Origin: Protopterus annectens
Lineage: Eukaryota > Chordata > Ceratodontiformes > Protopteridae
Reading direction: 5' to 3'
DNA: 64,000 nt
NCBI RefSeq assembly: GCF_019279795.1
Contig: NC_056743.1
Location: 930,412,499 to 930,476,498, forward strand
Made by a program: the position numbers and the translations under genes. Under the pieces are notes generated by a model, which did not search any database, was not told the origin of the DNA, and worked only from the letters and a program-made list of their open reading frames with translations. Shown here in pieces: positions 53,124 through 63,950 of this stretch (position 1 is the first letter of the stretch; each line of letters starts with the position of its first letter).

Positions 53124-56100
53124 TTAAGAAAATTCTGGGAGAATTAATCAGTTTTCAGCAAGGAATATTAGTCATCACTGGGGAATGGAATTTGGCCTCC
53201 AGGAGTGAAGATGTTTGGGGGACCCAGAAGGGAAAATATAGCAAAGGAGGCCAGATTTTTGAATAAATTTATGAAGTAGGTGTTCGGAGTCAATTTACGT
53301 ATTATTCCCCAAGATATAAAAAACTTGGCTAGGCTAACTGAAGGTCTTGATATGTACGCAATAACTTCTTCAGATCATGCACCAATAATAACTAAAATGA
53401 AAACACAAGGTAATGAAATAAAAATGAGACAATGGCGCTTTCCCACCTATCTGCTCAAGAGAGAGGAATTTAAGGGACGGGCAGTTGACATTATTTAGGA
53501 GCTACTTGAGAGGACAGAAATAACTTCTGAAAATATAGCTAGGGAGTGGGATAACATTAAGGTGGAGTTTAAAAATAAGGTAGAAATAAAAGAAAGGGAG
53601 CTATGGTTAAGAAGTAACCATTATTATTTAGAGGGACTGATAAATGTTAAAGTAATGCAGAATGGGGGAATCTCACAGAAGAAGAGGAGGATCAGCTGCA
53701 GAATGCTAAGCAGAAAATAAATGACTACCTTGATAATATACACGAGTTTAGAAAGATTGTCGTTAAACAGTTTTTTGGTAACATTAGAGCACAAAAACTT
53801 TTAGCACAACAACTCGGGCAACAGAAAGTAGCAAGGGCTGTCACCAAGCTTAGGGAGCCTGTAACAAGAAAAGTAAGAATATGTAGAAATATTAGAAATA
53901 TTTTGGAAATTCTGTGAAAGTTTGTATAATGTTGAAAAATATGGAAATCAAGAAAAGATACAAATGGAAATGTTTATGGAAGAATTATATATGCCAAGGT
54001 CAGAGGTAGATGAGGATCTATTACAAACGGTTATAAGAGGAGATGAGACAAAAATTGTGATGTATAACCAACATACAGGAAAGTTCCCATGAATATATGA
54101 TATTCCTGTGTAAGCTAGGAGGGGAAAAAAAACTGATAATGATCTGGAAGGTTTTGTTTAACAGTATTTTAAGATGAGAAGTACCAGCATCCTGGAATAA
54201 AGCAGTGGTAGCTGTAATACCTAAAGAGGGTAAAGATCCATCAGATCCAGCTTCATACAGGCCCATTTCAATACTAAACCATGATAAGAAAGTGTTCATG
54301 TCTATAGTGGCTAAAAGAATGGCAAAATTAATACTAAAACTGATAGATATGGATCAATGTGGTTTTGTGGAGGGGAGGAAAACATTTGACAACATTAACA
54401 GAACACTGATGGGGGAAGCAGATTGTAAGAAAATACCATTTCTGTTGGTGGGTCTTCTTGATGCAGAGAAAGCATTTGACAGAGTAAGTTGAGACTTTAT
54501 GAGCAGGCCAATGGAAGCACTTGCATTTCCTGAAAAAAAATAAGGTTGATTATGAGGATATTTGAGGAATCGTAGGAAAAATTAACGTGGGTGGGGTCCT
54601 TTCTGATAATTTCTGCTTGAGCAGAGGAAGCAGGCATGGGTGTCCCCTTTCCCCTTTGTTATTTGCATTACACTTAGAAACACTGGCAAAGAAAATAAGG
54701 GACTTAGAAATTCAAGGTTGTAGTTGGTATGGTAGCCAAGAAAAACTGGTTCTACTTGCAGATGACATTATTTTATACCTGACAAAGGCAGAAGGAGACA
54801 TTATGGTGTTGTGGAACATTTTGAGACCGTTTCAAATCTTTTCTGGATACAAAATTAGTGAAGCTAAAACAAAGGCAAGAACGGTAAATTATGTACCCAC
54901 ATATGAATTGGGTCAGCAACATCCATACTTAACAGGACATGATAAAATGAAGTGTTTAGGAGTATGGATTAAAAATGATTCTGGTGTGGCAGCTAAGGAT
55001 ATGTGGGAAGAGACTAAAGAAAAGATAATTCAAAAACTAAGAAAATGGGAGCTTTGTCATATGCATACGGATAGTAAGATGCAAGCAGTTAAAATGCTTC
55101 TAGTCCCATTAGTCTTGTACACAGATCAGGTATACTTTTATCAACCACAAGAGAAGTTGTGGATAGCAATTAATAAACACCATCTGGGAGGGGAAGATGG
55201 CAAGAATCAAGTGGGATAAGCTGATTCTTCCAGTAAAACAGGCTGGATAGGGATTACCTGATTTGAAGGGGTATTTCAGAGCTACACATTTAAGGCTACT
55301 ATACACAGCACAAGCAGAAAACTATAATTCAAAGTGGAAAGGGATGATGAAAAAACGGGGGGGGGGCTCAAGAAACAAAGAGAGACTGAGATTTTGGATG
55401 CAGGCATTTAAGGAGAACAACAATAATCATACATAATTCTATCTATAAAACAGCTGAAAGTATCCTAAGAACTAAGCCAACACGGGAATTGAGAAAAGAG
55501 ACTCTGCTGATAGGGATATAAGACAACAGGCAAGATGGAGATGGAATTTATTGGAGAAAACTGGCAAAGGAGCCAAGGTATTGGGAGCAAATATCTAGAG
55601 AGAGACAAAGATGGCAGAATGGGAAGATGCCAAGAATTTATTTGGAATGCAGGTTTGAAATTGCCTTCCATATCAAGGATTGATATCAGAACGTAACTGA
55701 AGAGAAAGAAATGGTGGGGGGGTCCTATATGAAAGACCAGCACTGGTAGAGATTTTAGTTGAATCTAGAAAAGAAGCTGCCATTAAAGAAGGGATAATTA
55801 GTACAGCATACAAAATACTGCATGATAACTATAAGAATCAATCAGAGGAGTTAGAAAGGATTGGGAAGAGAGACTGGATAAGCAACTAACAAACAAACAA
55901 TGAGAGGATATATGTGTGTCTCCCAAATATGTAACAAAACCTAAAAGACTTAGGATTGTTGTTTGGAAATGCTTAGATAGATATTTTTATACCCTAACCA
56001 CACTCCACAGAATTCTTCAGGTAGACAGCAAATGTTGGAGGTGTAATGGGGAAGAAGGAGTTAATTGGGAATACATTTTCTGGGAATATGGTGAGTTGGT

Positions 56101-56305
56101 GGACTTTAAGGATTCCCTGCGGGATGCACTGTTGGATATGCTGGGTGTGTAAAATGGTGTGATGAGGGAAATAATTTTTCTGAGTTATGATACAGAATCG
56201 GAACTGCCTAGACATGGTAAGGCCTTGCTGTATCTAATTATGGTGGCTGCCAAAAAAGCAATTACTAGAAAATGGAAATCAAAATCTAAGCCAACTATAC
56301 TAGAA
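53124..56305 (+). mobile_element. L1-like LINE (5'-truncated, decayed)
   Basis: Starts within the endonuclease (QGILVITGEWN, equivalent to the GDFN region) and runs through RT to a C-terminal zinc-knuckle-like end. It replaces the rest of DIRS L. The 3' end runs into a CR1 ORF1 fragment at about 56306, with no poly-A tail seen. Confidence 0.82.
53124..56305 (+). pseudogene. L1-like ORF2 (endonuclease end, reverse transcriptase, C-terminal Cys region)
   Basis: Endonuclease end: MYAITSSDHAPIITKMK (SDH). RT: VAVIPKEGKDPSDPASYRPI, SILNHDKKVFMSIVAKRM, GFVEGRKTFDNI, LLVGLLDAEKAFDRVS (motif A), SRGSRHGCPLSPLLFALHLE (motif B), VLLADDIILYL (motif C, Ala-Asp-Asp), FSGYKISEAKTKA. C-terminal: YTLTTLHRILQVDSKCWRCN, GVNWEYIFWEYGEL, VAAKKAITRKWKSKSKPT. 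The CWRC...IFWEY layout with LFALHLE is typical of the L1 group (L1/Tx1), not of CR1 or RTE. Stops near 53500, 53890 and 54490 plus frameshifts. Confidence 0.85.
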
Positions 56306-56309
56306 GTAG

Positions 56310-56600
56310 TGAAACCAAGTTTTCTTGTCACTGGAGACTCAATAGTGAGACACACGAATGTCCCACTCACCAGGATGGACAAGGAGAAAGTCATGGTCAG
56401 CAGCCTGTCCGGTGCCAAGATTCACCAAATCATGCATGCACTCAGGTCTCTCGGCAACAAGTACTGTTATGACTCAAACATAGTTCATGTTGGTGTGAAT
56501 GAGCAGAGACATACCTCACTGGACACAAGAAGACAGACACGGTCGACCTCTCTGCATGTGTCCCAGGCAGGTATGTCCCTGGTCTTGTCAAATAAACAGG
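56310..56600 (+). pseudogene. CR1-like ORF1 esterase fragment (plus strand)
   Basis: LVTGDSIVRHTNVPLTRMD keeps the full GDS nucleophile block of the SGNH fold; VMVSSLSGAKIHQIMHALRS and SNIVHVGVNEQRHTSLDTRR follow, with the Asp of GxND changed to Glu. Related to the ORF1 domains of copies I and H but on the opposite strand and without neighbours. Cut at both ends, between the L1-like LINE and the PLE. Confidence 0.75.
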
Positions 56601-56750
56601 AAATAAAAGTGCTCGACACCAAACGACTCAACAGTTAAAAGGAGCACCTTTGAAGAAAACACCAAGCTACAGAGTGAAATCCTTTTAACTAATCCACAGT
56701 AAGCACAATAACAGCAGACAAATACACAAACTCTCAAAAGTTAAAAATGT

Positions 56751-56779
56751 GTTTTCGTCACGGTAAAGACTTCCTCAGA
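56751..56779 (-). ncRNA. Hammerhead-like motif (PLE)
   Basis: Minus strand CTGAGGA, then AGTC, an 8-base loop, GAC and GAAAA. This fits the hammerhead core CUGANGA-helix II-GAAA, with a short GTC/GAC helix II. Helices I and III are not clear, so activity is uncertain. Confidence 0.45.
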
Positions 56780-56937
56780 TGAATGTGCATAATTTATACG
56801 AAAACCAATAAATATTAACCAGAGAAATTAATTAAACCACTTTAAAAACTAATTTAAATACATAAATAAAATTAACAAATTGACAAAAAAGCTTCATGCA
56901 GTCTTTTCATTCACTCCTATTCACCTCACATTAAAAA

Positions 56938-59640
56938 TCACAGTTGTATTAAAGTTTTGCTGCTCTTGGCCAGTGATACTGCTTCATTAAAATCTGGAGA
57001 CTTAGTGGCTTCTAAAGTCAGTTGCCAGAGTAATTCTCTATATTCCAGCTGTGTCTCCCACAAGCCCACTGTTATGTCCTTAGGTACTGCTTCTAACAAA
57101 AAACAATGGTAACAAGCATCTTGACATACATGTTTGTTTATATAGAGCATTATTAATACACTTGTTTCTAATATCATAATCGTGTTCATAAATTCTGGTT
57201 TTTAGTTTTCCTTTCTGTTTTCCTTATATAAAATAATGGACACTTGTCACACATTACTAAATAAACTAATCAACTTGTGTTACAGTTTGCAAAACATTTA
57301 CTACTAAGTAGTTTGTCTCTGACTAAACAGCCTCTCCTCTATGAATGAATTTACACAGTGGACAACAAAGCACATTTGTACGCACCTATTTTTCCTTCCT
57401 TTTGAGCAAATTTGTTTACCTTGCTATTTTCAAGTATGTTCTTAATATTCTGTCCCTTCCTATACACAAACCTGAGTTTTTTTTAAAATTACCTCTAAGT
57501 CAGAAATGTTCTTAAACCTCTCCCATTCTTTTTCCAAAATCTCTCAAATTATAGCTGAATCTCCATTAAAATAAGTGACAAAGGCATGGTCAAAATCATT
57601 TTCCTTACTGGTTACTGTACCTCGTGTCATTACTGATGGTGTTCTCATTTCCTAAAATGGGAGCAAATCTACACTTTCTACCCACTAACACGTCCTGTTC
57701 AATTTCTCTTAAGTTCTCAGGATATCCTCTTTCCGTAAACAATTTTGTCAAAAATTCACATTCTTCTAAAAAATCGCTGTCTTTTGTAGTCATTCTGCAT
57801 CCTCAAACAAACTGCCCTTTAACTATACCCCTCTTCTGGTGTAAAGGATGGGAACTGGTGTTGAAGAAATAAGAGTTTGAGAATGTTTCCTTCCTGTATA
57901 CTGCTGACATAAACCTACCTTCATCCTTCTTAAAAGTAATATCTAAATAATTCATTTTCTCATAATCTATTTTGTAGGTGAATTTAAAAAATGAAGTGGT
58001 TCAGAGATATAGTTAAAAAAAATTCAAAGAATCTCTCCTCTGTGTTAGTCCAAAACAGACAAAAGTCACACAGAAAGCATTTCCAGAGGTTCCAGCAGCT
58101 AACATATTCTGACACCAATATAAATTCACACAATATTTGTATGTTCACAGTGCTCAGAAGGATGAATCTACACTATAAAATGGTAAACATGTAGCTAGGG
58201 AACTTGAAGGTGACTACACTTATGTATTCGAACAAAACAGAAGATTGGTAGTTTTGACAGTGATTTTTCCACAGAAAAGCCATTTATTTCACTAGAAGAT
58301 TTAGTATACGCTCAGTGTTGCCTATTTTTGGATTACAACAAGCGGAAGACAGCCTTCATTGATACCACACAGCGGATCTGTCTGCATTTTTTACATTTGT
58401 GTGCGGATGACCAATATAAATTTCTCCTCCCAAATGAAAGTATAATATGTGCATATATGGGGGTACAATTAGTCCCATTGCTACCACCTGAAGTTGTTGG
58501 AAAAATTCTCCTTCATAATGTATAAAGTTGTTCTTTAAAACTACCTCCATTAATGTTAAAAATCAAGTGAAATTCATTTTAATTAAACTTTCCATACTTG
58601 ACCAGAGGTTCCTCAATCCACCCCATACCTTCATCGTGGGGTATTGATATAAATAAATCTACTATATCAATAGTAATAAAGATGACTTTGACATTATACA
58701 CATTTGGTTTAAGGCACGTAAAAATCTACTGCCAATCATTAGCGGACCGGAGTTCCGCTGTGGCGACCCCTAACCGGGAAAAGCCGAAAGACAACAACAA
58801 GATTTCTCAGCATGTCCCAGGAGTCTTTCAACACACTTGCTCCCTATGAGGACATAACCTTATGTTTGGTATCCAACAATTTTGCTAATGGAGCAGTAAC
58901 CAAAACTTCAGAAGCCACTATAGATTTAAAAGGGGGAATCCCTCAAACTCTTATGTACTTTGGGAATCCCGAAAATAGAGGGTACCCTTGTTTTTTTTTC
59001 TAAATAATGGTAGTTTAACAAATTGGTGTCAATTTTCCCTTACAGTAATTATTTAAAATGACGAAAATCTTTTTGTTACCAATATTTTCATTAATCGACA
59101 CTCTTGCGTACTTAATGGGGTCATCCAATATTTCCATTATTTTTGCCTCAAAAATAAAACTGTCCATAAAAACTGTACCACCCCCCTTTATCAGGTCTCA
59201 ATAGTCTTAAAAATGTATGTCTTAATTAACTCAGTGTTTTCTTCCCTTGATAGGTTAGGGGTAACCTTGTTCTGTGTTATCCCCATTTTTTTTTTAACTC
59301 TCTCCACTAAGGCCTGAAAATTTTTTAATTTTATTTTAAGGTTTTGACACAAATTTCATTTAGGAATGTAAATTAGTTTAGAATCAAAGGCATGAGAACC
59401 GCAATTAAACAATTTGAAATCCCCACTATAATATTCGGCATGTTAGAAAATGTCTGTGTATTTACAGTACTCACAGCCTCTATTGAAAATTCCAAATCCA
59501 CCTGTTGTCCTAAGGTGGAAACCAGTGCTGTTGACAAGCCAGGAAGTTCCAGTGAATGTTCTGGTGTTTCATTTTTAATGTGTTGTACTTTTTTTTGCTT
59601 TAATTTCTTCTAGTGGGTTGTCTCTCAAAGGAGGCTTGGT
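56938..59640 (-). pseudogene. Penelope-like RT and GIY-YIG protein (broken)
   Basis: Order from 59400: FKLFNCGSHAFDSKLIYIP (N-terminal region), GGGTVFMDSFIFEAKIMEIL (family ADKGG..V), SGFPKYIRV and GIPPFKSIVASEV (family PK.HK..PP.RPI), then after the RTE tail IFITIDIVDLFISIPHDEGM (motif A), LKNNFIHYEGEFFQQLQVVA, MGLIVPPYMHILYFHLGGE (motif B). The Asp-Asp box near 58350 is not recognisable. Thumb: LTKLFTERGYPENLREIEQD (57700). GIY-YIG: KLKTRIYEHDYDIRNK, then YKQTCMSRCLLP or, in another frame, HVCQDACYHCFLLEAVPKDI and LEYRELLWQLTLEATKSPDF. Many stops. Confidence 0.82.
58736..58800 (+). mobile_element. RTE-like tail fragment
   Basis: TCCGCTGTGGCGACCCCTAA, CCGGGAAAAGCCGAAAG and an (ACA)n end match the 3' tail at 26715-26760 (GCTGTGGCGACCGG...AGCCAAAAG). 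A short 3' fragment of an RTE, or of a SINE sharing its tail, inserted in the PLE RT. Confidence 0.65.
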
Positions 59641-59718
59641 TGTCATATGATTGAATTGTTTAAATTTAATTGGTAGGGATATGTATTTATATAGGTGATG
59701 ATTCTTAATGGAGTTAAT

Positions 59719-59747
59719 CTGAAGAAGTTTTTATGTAAAAAACGAAA
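59719..59747 (+). ncRNA. Hammerhead-like motif (PLE, inverted copy)
   Basis: CTGAAGA (59719-59725), helix II GTTTTT/AAAAAC closing a short ATGTA loop, then GAAAGC (59744). The six-base helix II is the best formed of the three motifs in the window. Orientation is opposite to the PLE coding strand. Confidence 0.5.
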
Positions 59748-59780
59748 GCACTCATTACATTAAATTAATTTTTAGCCTGA

Positions 59781-60387
59781 AGCAGTTTGGTTTAGCACTT
59801 CGTTTTCTAATTTGTACTTGTTCTTTTGTGTTTTCTGATAAACTTAAAAAAAAAACACTTACCTTGAGATGACATCATTTCTAAACTGCAATCCATAAAC
59901 TTCTACAAGTGGACCCTTAGTCCTGCAAACTGGTAAGAGGTCAGTTGCATGACATGAAGGATATTTTAAAGTTGTGATTAAAACCCAGCACTTAACAGGA
60001 AAGTAAAAATGTAAGAAATTCTAGCAGCAGACATATTTCAAAATTAACTAGTACCATGAGAAAGTGGGTGTTGGAAAGTGGTCCTAAGAACTCTGACAAA
60101 TTAGAAACTTTAGAAGTGTGTGTATTAGCTAATGACACATTGTTTTAAACTGGATTTATCTGCTTCTAACTGTAAAGTTGCAATAAGAAACTTAATATCT
60201 TCTGTGAAACAAAAAGGCAGCAAGTAATAGATTAATGTGTTTTAACCATGGAGGGAAGTGTCATATGAACAAATTCTGTGCCACTAGTACTGCAGAGTAT
60301 GCTAGTTAGAAGAGTGAATATGATATTCGTACTACAGATGAAACCGTTCGCAAGCAACAAGATAAGACTGCAGCCACAGTAAAATAG
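59781..60387. other. Unidentified sequence
   Basis: AT-rich, no ORF of note and no repeat seen. It may hold the outer part of the PLE terminal repeat. Confidence 0.5.
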
Positions 60388-60500
60388 GTTCATAGGTTCA
60401 TACTAGGATATCTGCCCTAGGGCATTTATACGCCTAGCCAGAGTGTGTTTGGCTTTCGCCACCCATTTTTAAATTAATTTTGCTATCCCCTTTTTCGAGG

Positions 60501-63466
60501 TTAGTATACTGTGCCTCTGTCTAACAGTGACACAGAAGTGATACCTGGGGTAAACCTATGATCTCCCATCCACTCATCAAGATTTCTCTTGAAGAGAGTC
60601 AATGAGGGACTCTGCCTAACCTGGACTGGGATTTTATTCCAGAGTGAAGGGAGCCTCTGGGTTATGAATCTGTCCCTCCAGCATGTCCTATTTATTTCAG
60701 TCTTGAGGTTCAAGTCTCTCGAGCGCGTAGCTCGATGGGATTTGGATTTTCTGAGATGCAGCATGTCCATTAATTCCAGGTTGGACATGGCTTTATAAGT
60801 CAGGCACAGATCGCCTCTGAGCAGGTGGTATGCCACTGAGTAGAGCTGGAGTTTCTTTAACCGGGCAGCATATGGCATCTGTTTGAGCCCTTTGATCCTC
60901 TTGGTGAGGTACTTTTGGGGTCTTTCCAGTTGCTGCAGGTATCTGGTAAGGTACATCCCAAAAGGGGCATTATACTCAATTATGGGCCTGATGAGGAATG
61001 AGTAAAGAGGCACGATGACCTCCCCTGATCTAGATGTGAATCCCTTCATGATTAGGTGGGCTATATAAAATGTTTCTCTAACCACTTTGGCCACATGGTT
61101 GTCAAATGAGAGATTGCTATCAACTTGGGTCCCCAGGTCCCTAATTACTTCTTCCGTACTTAATGGATTACCACCTATGTGGTAATTTGTGGGCACTTTG
61201 TTTTTGCCAAAGGGGATGACTATACACTTTTTGGCATTTGGCTTGAGGCCATGGCTCTGGCACCAGTTGTCTGTTTCTATGAGGCCCTTTTGGAGGATGC
61301 TTGTGTCGGCTGGAGAGTCGATTATGGCGCCCAGTTTGCAGTCATCTACGAACTTGGTCAGCCACAGTCCTTCCATGTTGGCCTGTACCTCCGAGGAATA
61401 TATACCGAACAAGAGAGATCCCAGGACTGAGCCTTGTGGGACGCCACTTGTAACTGGTTTGGAGTCTGACATGGCTCCAGCAATTCTAACCATGTGGGTT
61501 CTGTCCTTGAGCCAGTTTGCAACCCATCTAGTGACATAGGGGTTTATATTTAAGCTGGTGAGCTTATCTATAATGCCCGAGTGGGGTATTGTATCGAAGG
61601 CTTTTGCGTGGTCCAGGTAGGCTGTGTGGACCACCATCCCCTCATCAGTGGCCTTGGTGACTGTTTCAAAGAAATCAACCAGGTTTAAGAGGCAGGATCT
61701 GCCCTTAACAAAGCCGAACTGGGTAGGATCCAGTGTCTCTAGGTCCCCAATATCTATTTATGAGGTCCATGATGATCCTTTCCATAGCTTTGCAGACCAA
61801 GCTAGTCAGGCTTATGGGGCGATAGTTTCCAGGATCCGTTGAGGCACCACCATTGTGGAGAGAGACCAATGTTGCTGTACGCCACTCTTTGGGTAAATAT
61901 CCTGTAGTAAGGCTGAGACTGAACAGTAGTTTTATGTTTGGGTTTAGCTCTTCTTGGAGTTCATGTAGGACGCAGCCCGGGACACCGTCTGGTCCCATTG
62001 ATGCTGTGTTTTTTTTGCTTTGGAGAGGGCGGCTCTTACCTGAGCATCTGAGATGTCAGGGGGGCAGCACTCTGCTGGGATAGATATTTGCCCTTTTGGT
62101 GGGGAGGGGGGAGAAGTTTGCGCTGAACCTGTCAGCTAGGATATTGGCAATGTCTGTGGGTTCGGTGTATTTGTTGTCATTTTGGACTAATTCTGAGTAT
62201 ATCTGGGAATTCCCACCCAGGTTCCTAACATAACTAAAGAAAGCCTTGTGATTATTCTTAGTGTCCTGTGCAATCTTTCTCTCTAAGCTGGCCTTAGACG
62301 ATTTTATGAGTGCCCGTAGCCTTTTGCTAATACTGATCAGAGATGCCTTCCCTTTTTGGGATTTTGCTCTATCATATAGTAACTTCCTCCTTCTATTGCA
62401 TAGTTTGTTTATGGCTGGGGTCCACCAGACAGGATGTCTGCCTTTGGAGGATTGGGTCTTGGTTTTATTTGGGATTGCATGATCCATGCATTCCTGAAGG
62501 TGTTCATAGAATGCGTTGGATTCTGCGGTCTGGGCCGTATTTTCCACAGGCCCGGGGGCTTTGAAGGATTCCACCTCGGTTTTGAGGAGTGTGAAATTTG
62601 CTTTAGATAAGTTTTTCACTGTGGTTTTCTGGGCAGGGGGTGGGGTCGGGATGTGAATATCCAGTGAGATTAGTTTATGGTCTGATCTTACCAGTGAGGG
62701 ATACACTTCTGGTCTGGAGCAGAGTGTCCCCATGTTAGTGATGATCAGGTCCAGTATGCTTTCCCCTCTTGTGGGAGTGGTAACAAGTTGTTCCATAGCA
62801 TTTGAGTTTATAAATTCTAGGAACCTTTGGGCTAGGGTGTTGGAGCTAGAGTAATACTCCCAGTCTATGTTTGGGTAGTTGAAGTCGCCCAATATAATGG
62901 TGTTTGGAGAGACCTTATTATTTTCCAGTGTTCTCAGGAAGGCCGAGTGGGGTTCCTGGGTTTGGGAGGGTGGTCTGTAGCAGGCTATAAACTGGAAGGC
63001 AGTTTTACCCACTGTTAGTTGCACATGGATAGTCTCTGATGCTTTGTGCTGTGCCACTAACCTGGAGGTGTGGGTATCTGACGAATAGTGATACTCCCCC
63101 TCCTTTTGTGGTTCGGTCCAAGTTTTGGGGCTGAAAAGCATGGTATGAGGTATAACCTGGTAGTGCTGGGGTGCTCTCGGGAGCCTTGAACCAGGTTTCT
63201 GTTACTGCACAGATATCGATGTTCTCCATGCTAAGGAGAGTTTTGAGTGTGTGCATCTTGAGGTTTAGACTTCTGGCGTTGAGTAGCATTACTCTTAGTT
63301 TCTTATCCCTTGTGATACCTATGGAGGTGGGTTTGTCTTTTGAGCCTTGCCTAAAAAAGGCATTATGGGGTGGCAAGAGCCTTTGCCAATAACCAAAAGC
63401 CCAGAGGTGACAGGTACAAGACATCCCTAGCGAAACAGGCATTGGATCCCCTTTGAATGACACCAA
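60501..63466 (-). pseudogene. CR1-like ORF2 endonuclease-reverse transcriptase (copy H)
   Basis: Three large frames. 63466-63005: endonuclease start, RVMLLNARSLNLKMHTLK, DICAVTETWFK, GGGVSLFVR. 63141-62056: IACYRPPSQTQEPHSAF, IILGDFNYPNIDWEYY (GDFN), ILDLIITNMG, VRSDHKLISLDI (SDH), then the linker with KTKTQSSKGRHPVWWTPAIN. 61998-61705: MGPDGVPGCVLHEL, WRTATLVSLHNGGASTDPGN, YRPISLTSLVCKAMERII. 61637-60501: AYLDHAKAFDTIPHSGII (motif A), SGVPQGSVLGSLLFGIY (motif B), LTKFVDDCKLGAII (motif C), LKPNAKKCIVIPFGKN, DLGTQVDSNLSFDNHV and the C-terminal INRTCWRDRFITQRLPSLWN. All catalytic residues of both domains are visible; a few frameshifts (about 63090, 62050, 61690) inactivate it. Confidence 0.9.
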
Positions 63467-63504
63467 TACTTAAGCCAACAGTTGAAATTGATCATCTTGT
63501 CTTC

Positions 63505-63950
63505 CTATTGTGCCATAATTCTTGGTGAGGGTAAGATGCTACTCAAGGTCAGGGTCATACCGGCCTGGGCTACATGCTCAGAGAGCTCCTCTATGTCTCT
63601 TTTCATGTAGTCCAGGGAGGTACGTCTCAGGTCATTCACACCAGCATGGACAATGACTGAGTCATATTTGTACTTGCCTTGGAGTGACCAGAGTGCTTGT
63701 GTTATGTGGCGGATCCTAGCGCCCGACAGGCAGCTCACCGTGACCTTCCCCTTGTTCAGTCTGGTGAGCGGGACGTCAGTGTGCCTGACGATAGACTCAC
63801 CTATTGCAAGTGTATCAGGTGTGCTGTTTAGCCTTAAGGGCTGTGACTGTTCGGCACACTGGCTTTTGCGAGCTATGTGTTGTACGTGTTTTGTTTTGGG
63901 GTAGCGGTTGCTTGGGTGTCTGCTTTGGAGGTATCTGCTGCTTAGGCAGA
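63505..63950 (-). pseudogene. CR1-like ORF1 with SGNH esterase domain (copy H)
   Basis: LAIGESIVRHTDVPLTRLN (family GDS; Asp replaced by Glu), KVTVSCLSGARIRHITQALW, DSVIVHAGVNDLRRTSLDYM (GxND kept), DIEELSEHVAQAGMTLTLSS and LPSPRIMAQ before a stop. The catalytic His region does not follow in frame. The N-terminal part of ORF1 and the 5' UTR reach the window edge. Confidence 0.78.

Larger units (their letters stand above)
56640..59780 (-). mobile_element. Penelope-like element (near complete, decayed)
   Basis: Minus-strand PLE with RT (about 59220-57600) and C-terminal GIY-YIG nuclease (57300-56938). Hammerhead-like motifs lie beyond both ends: 56751-56779 on the minus strand after the nuclease, and 59719-59747 on the plus strand. 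PLEs carry terminal pseudo-LTRs that may be direct or inverted, and this pair would be inverted. An RTE tail interrupts it at 58736-58800. Confidence 0.8.

Noticed and set aside
56310-56600. Stand-alone host SGNH esterase gene
   Set aside because: Nearly the same blocks occur in ORF1 of the CR1 copies at 50.2 and 63.5 kb; the fragment is cut at both ends and lies between retroelements.
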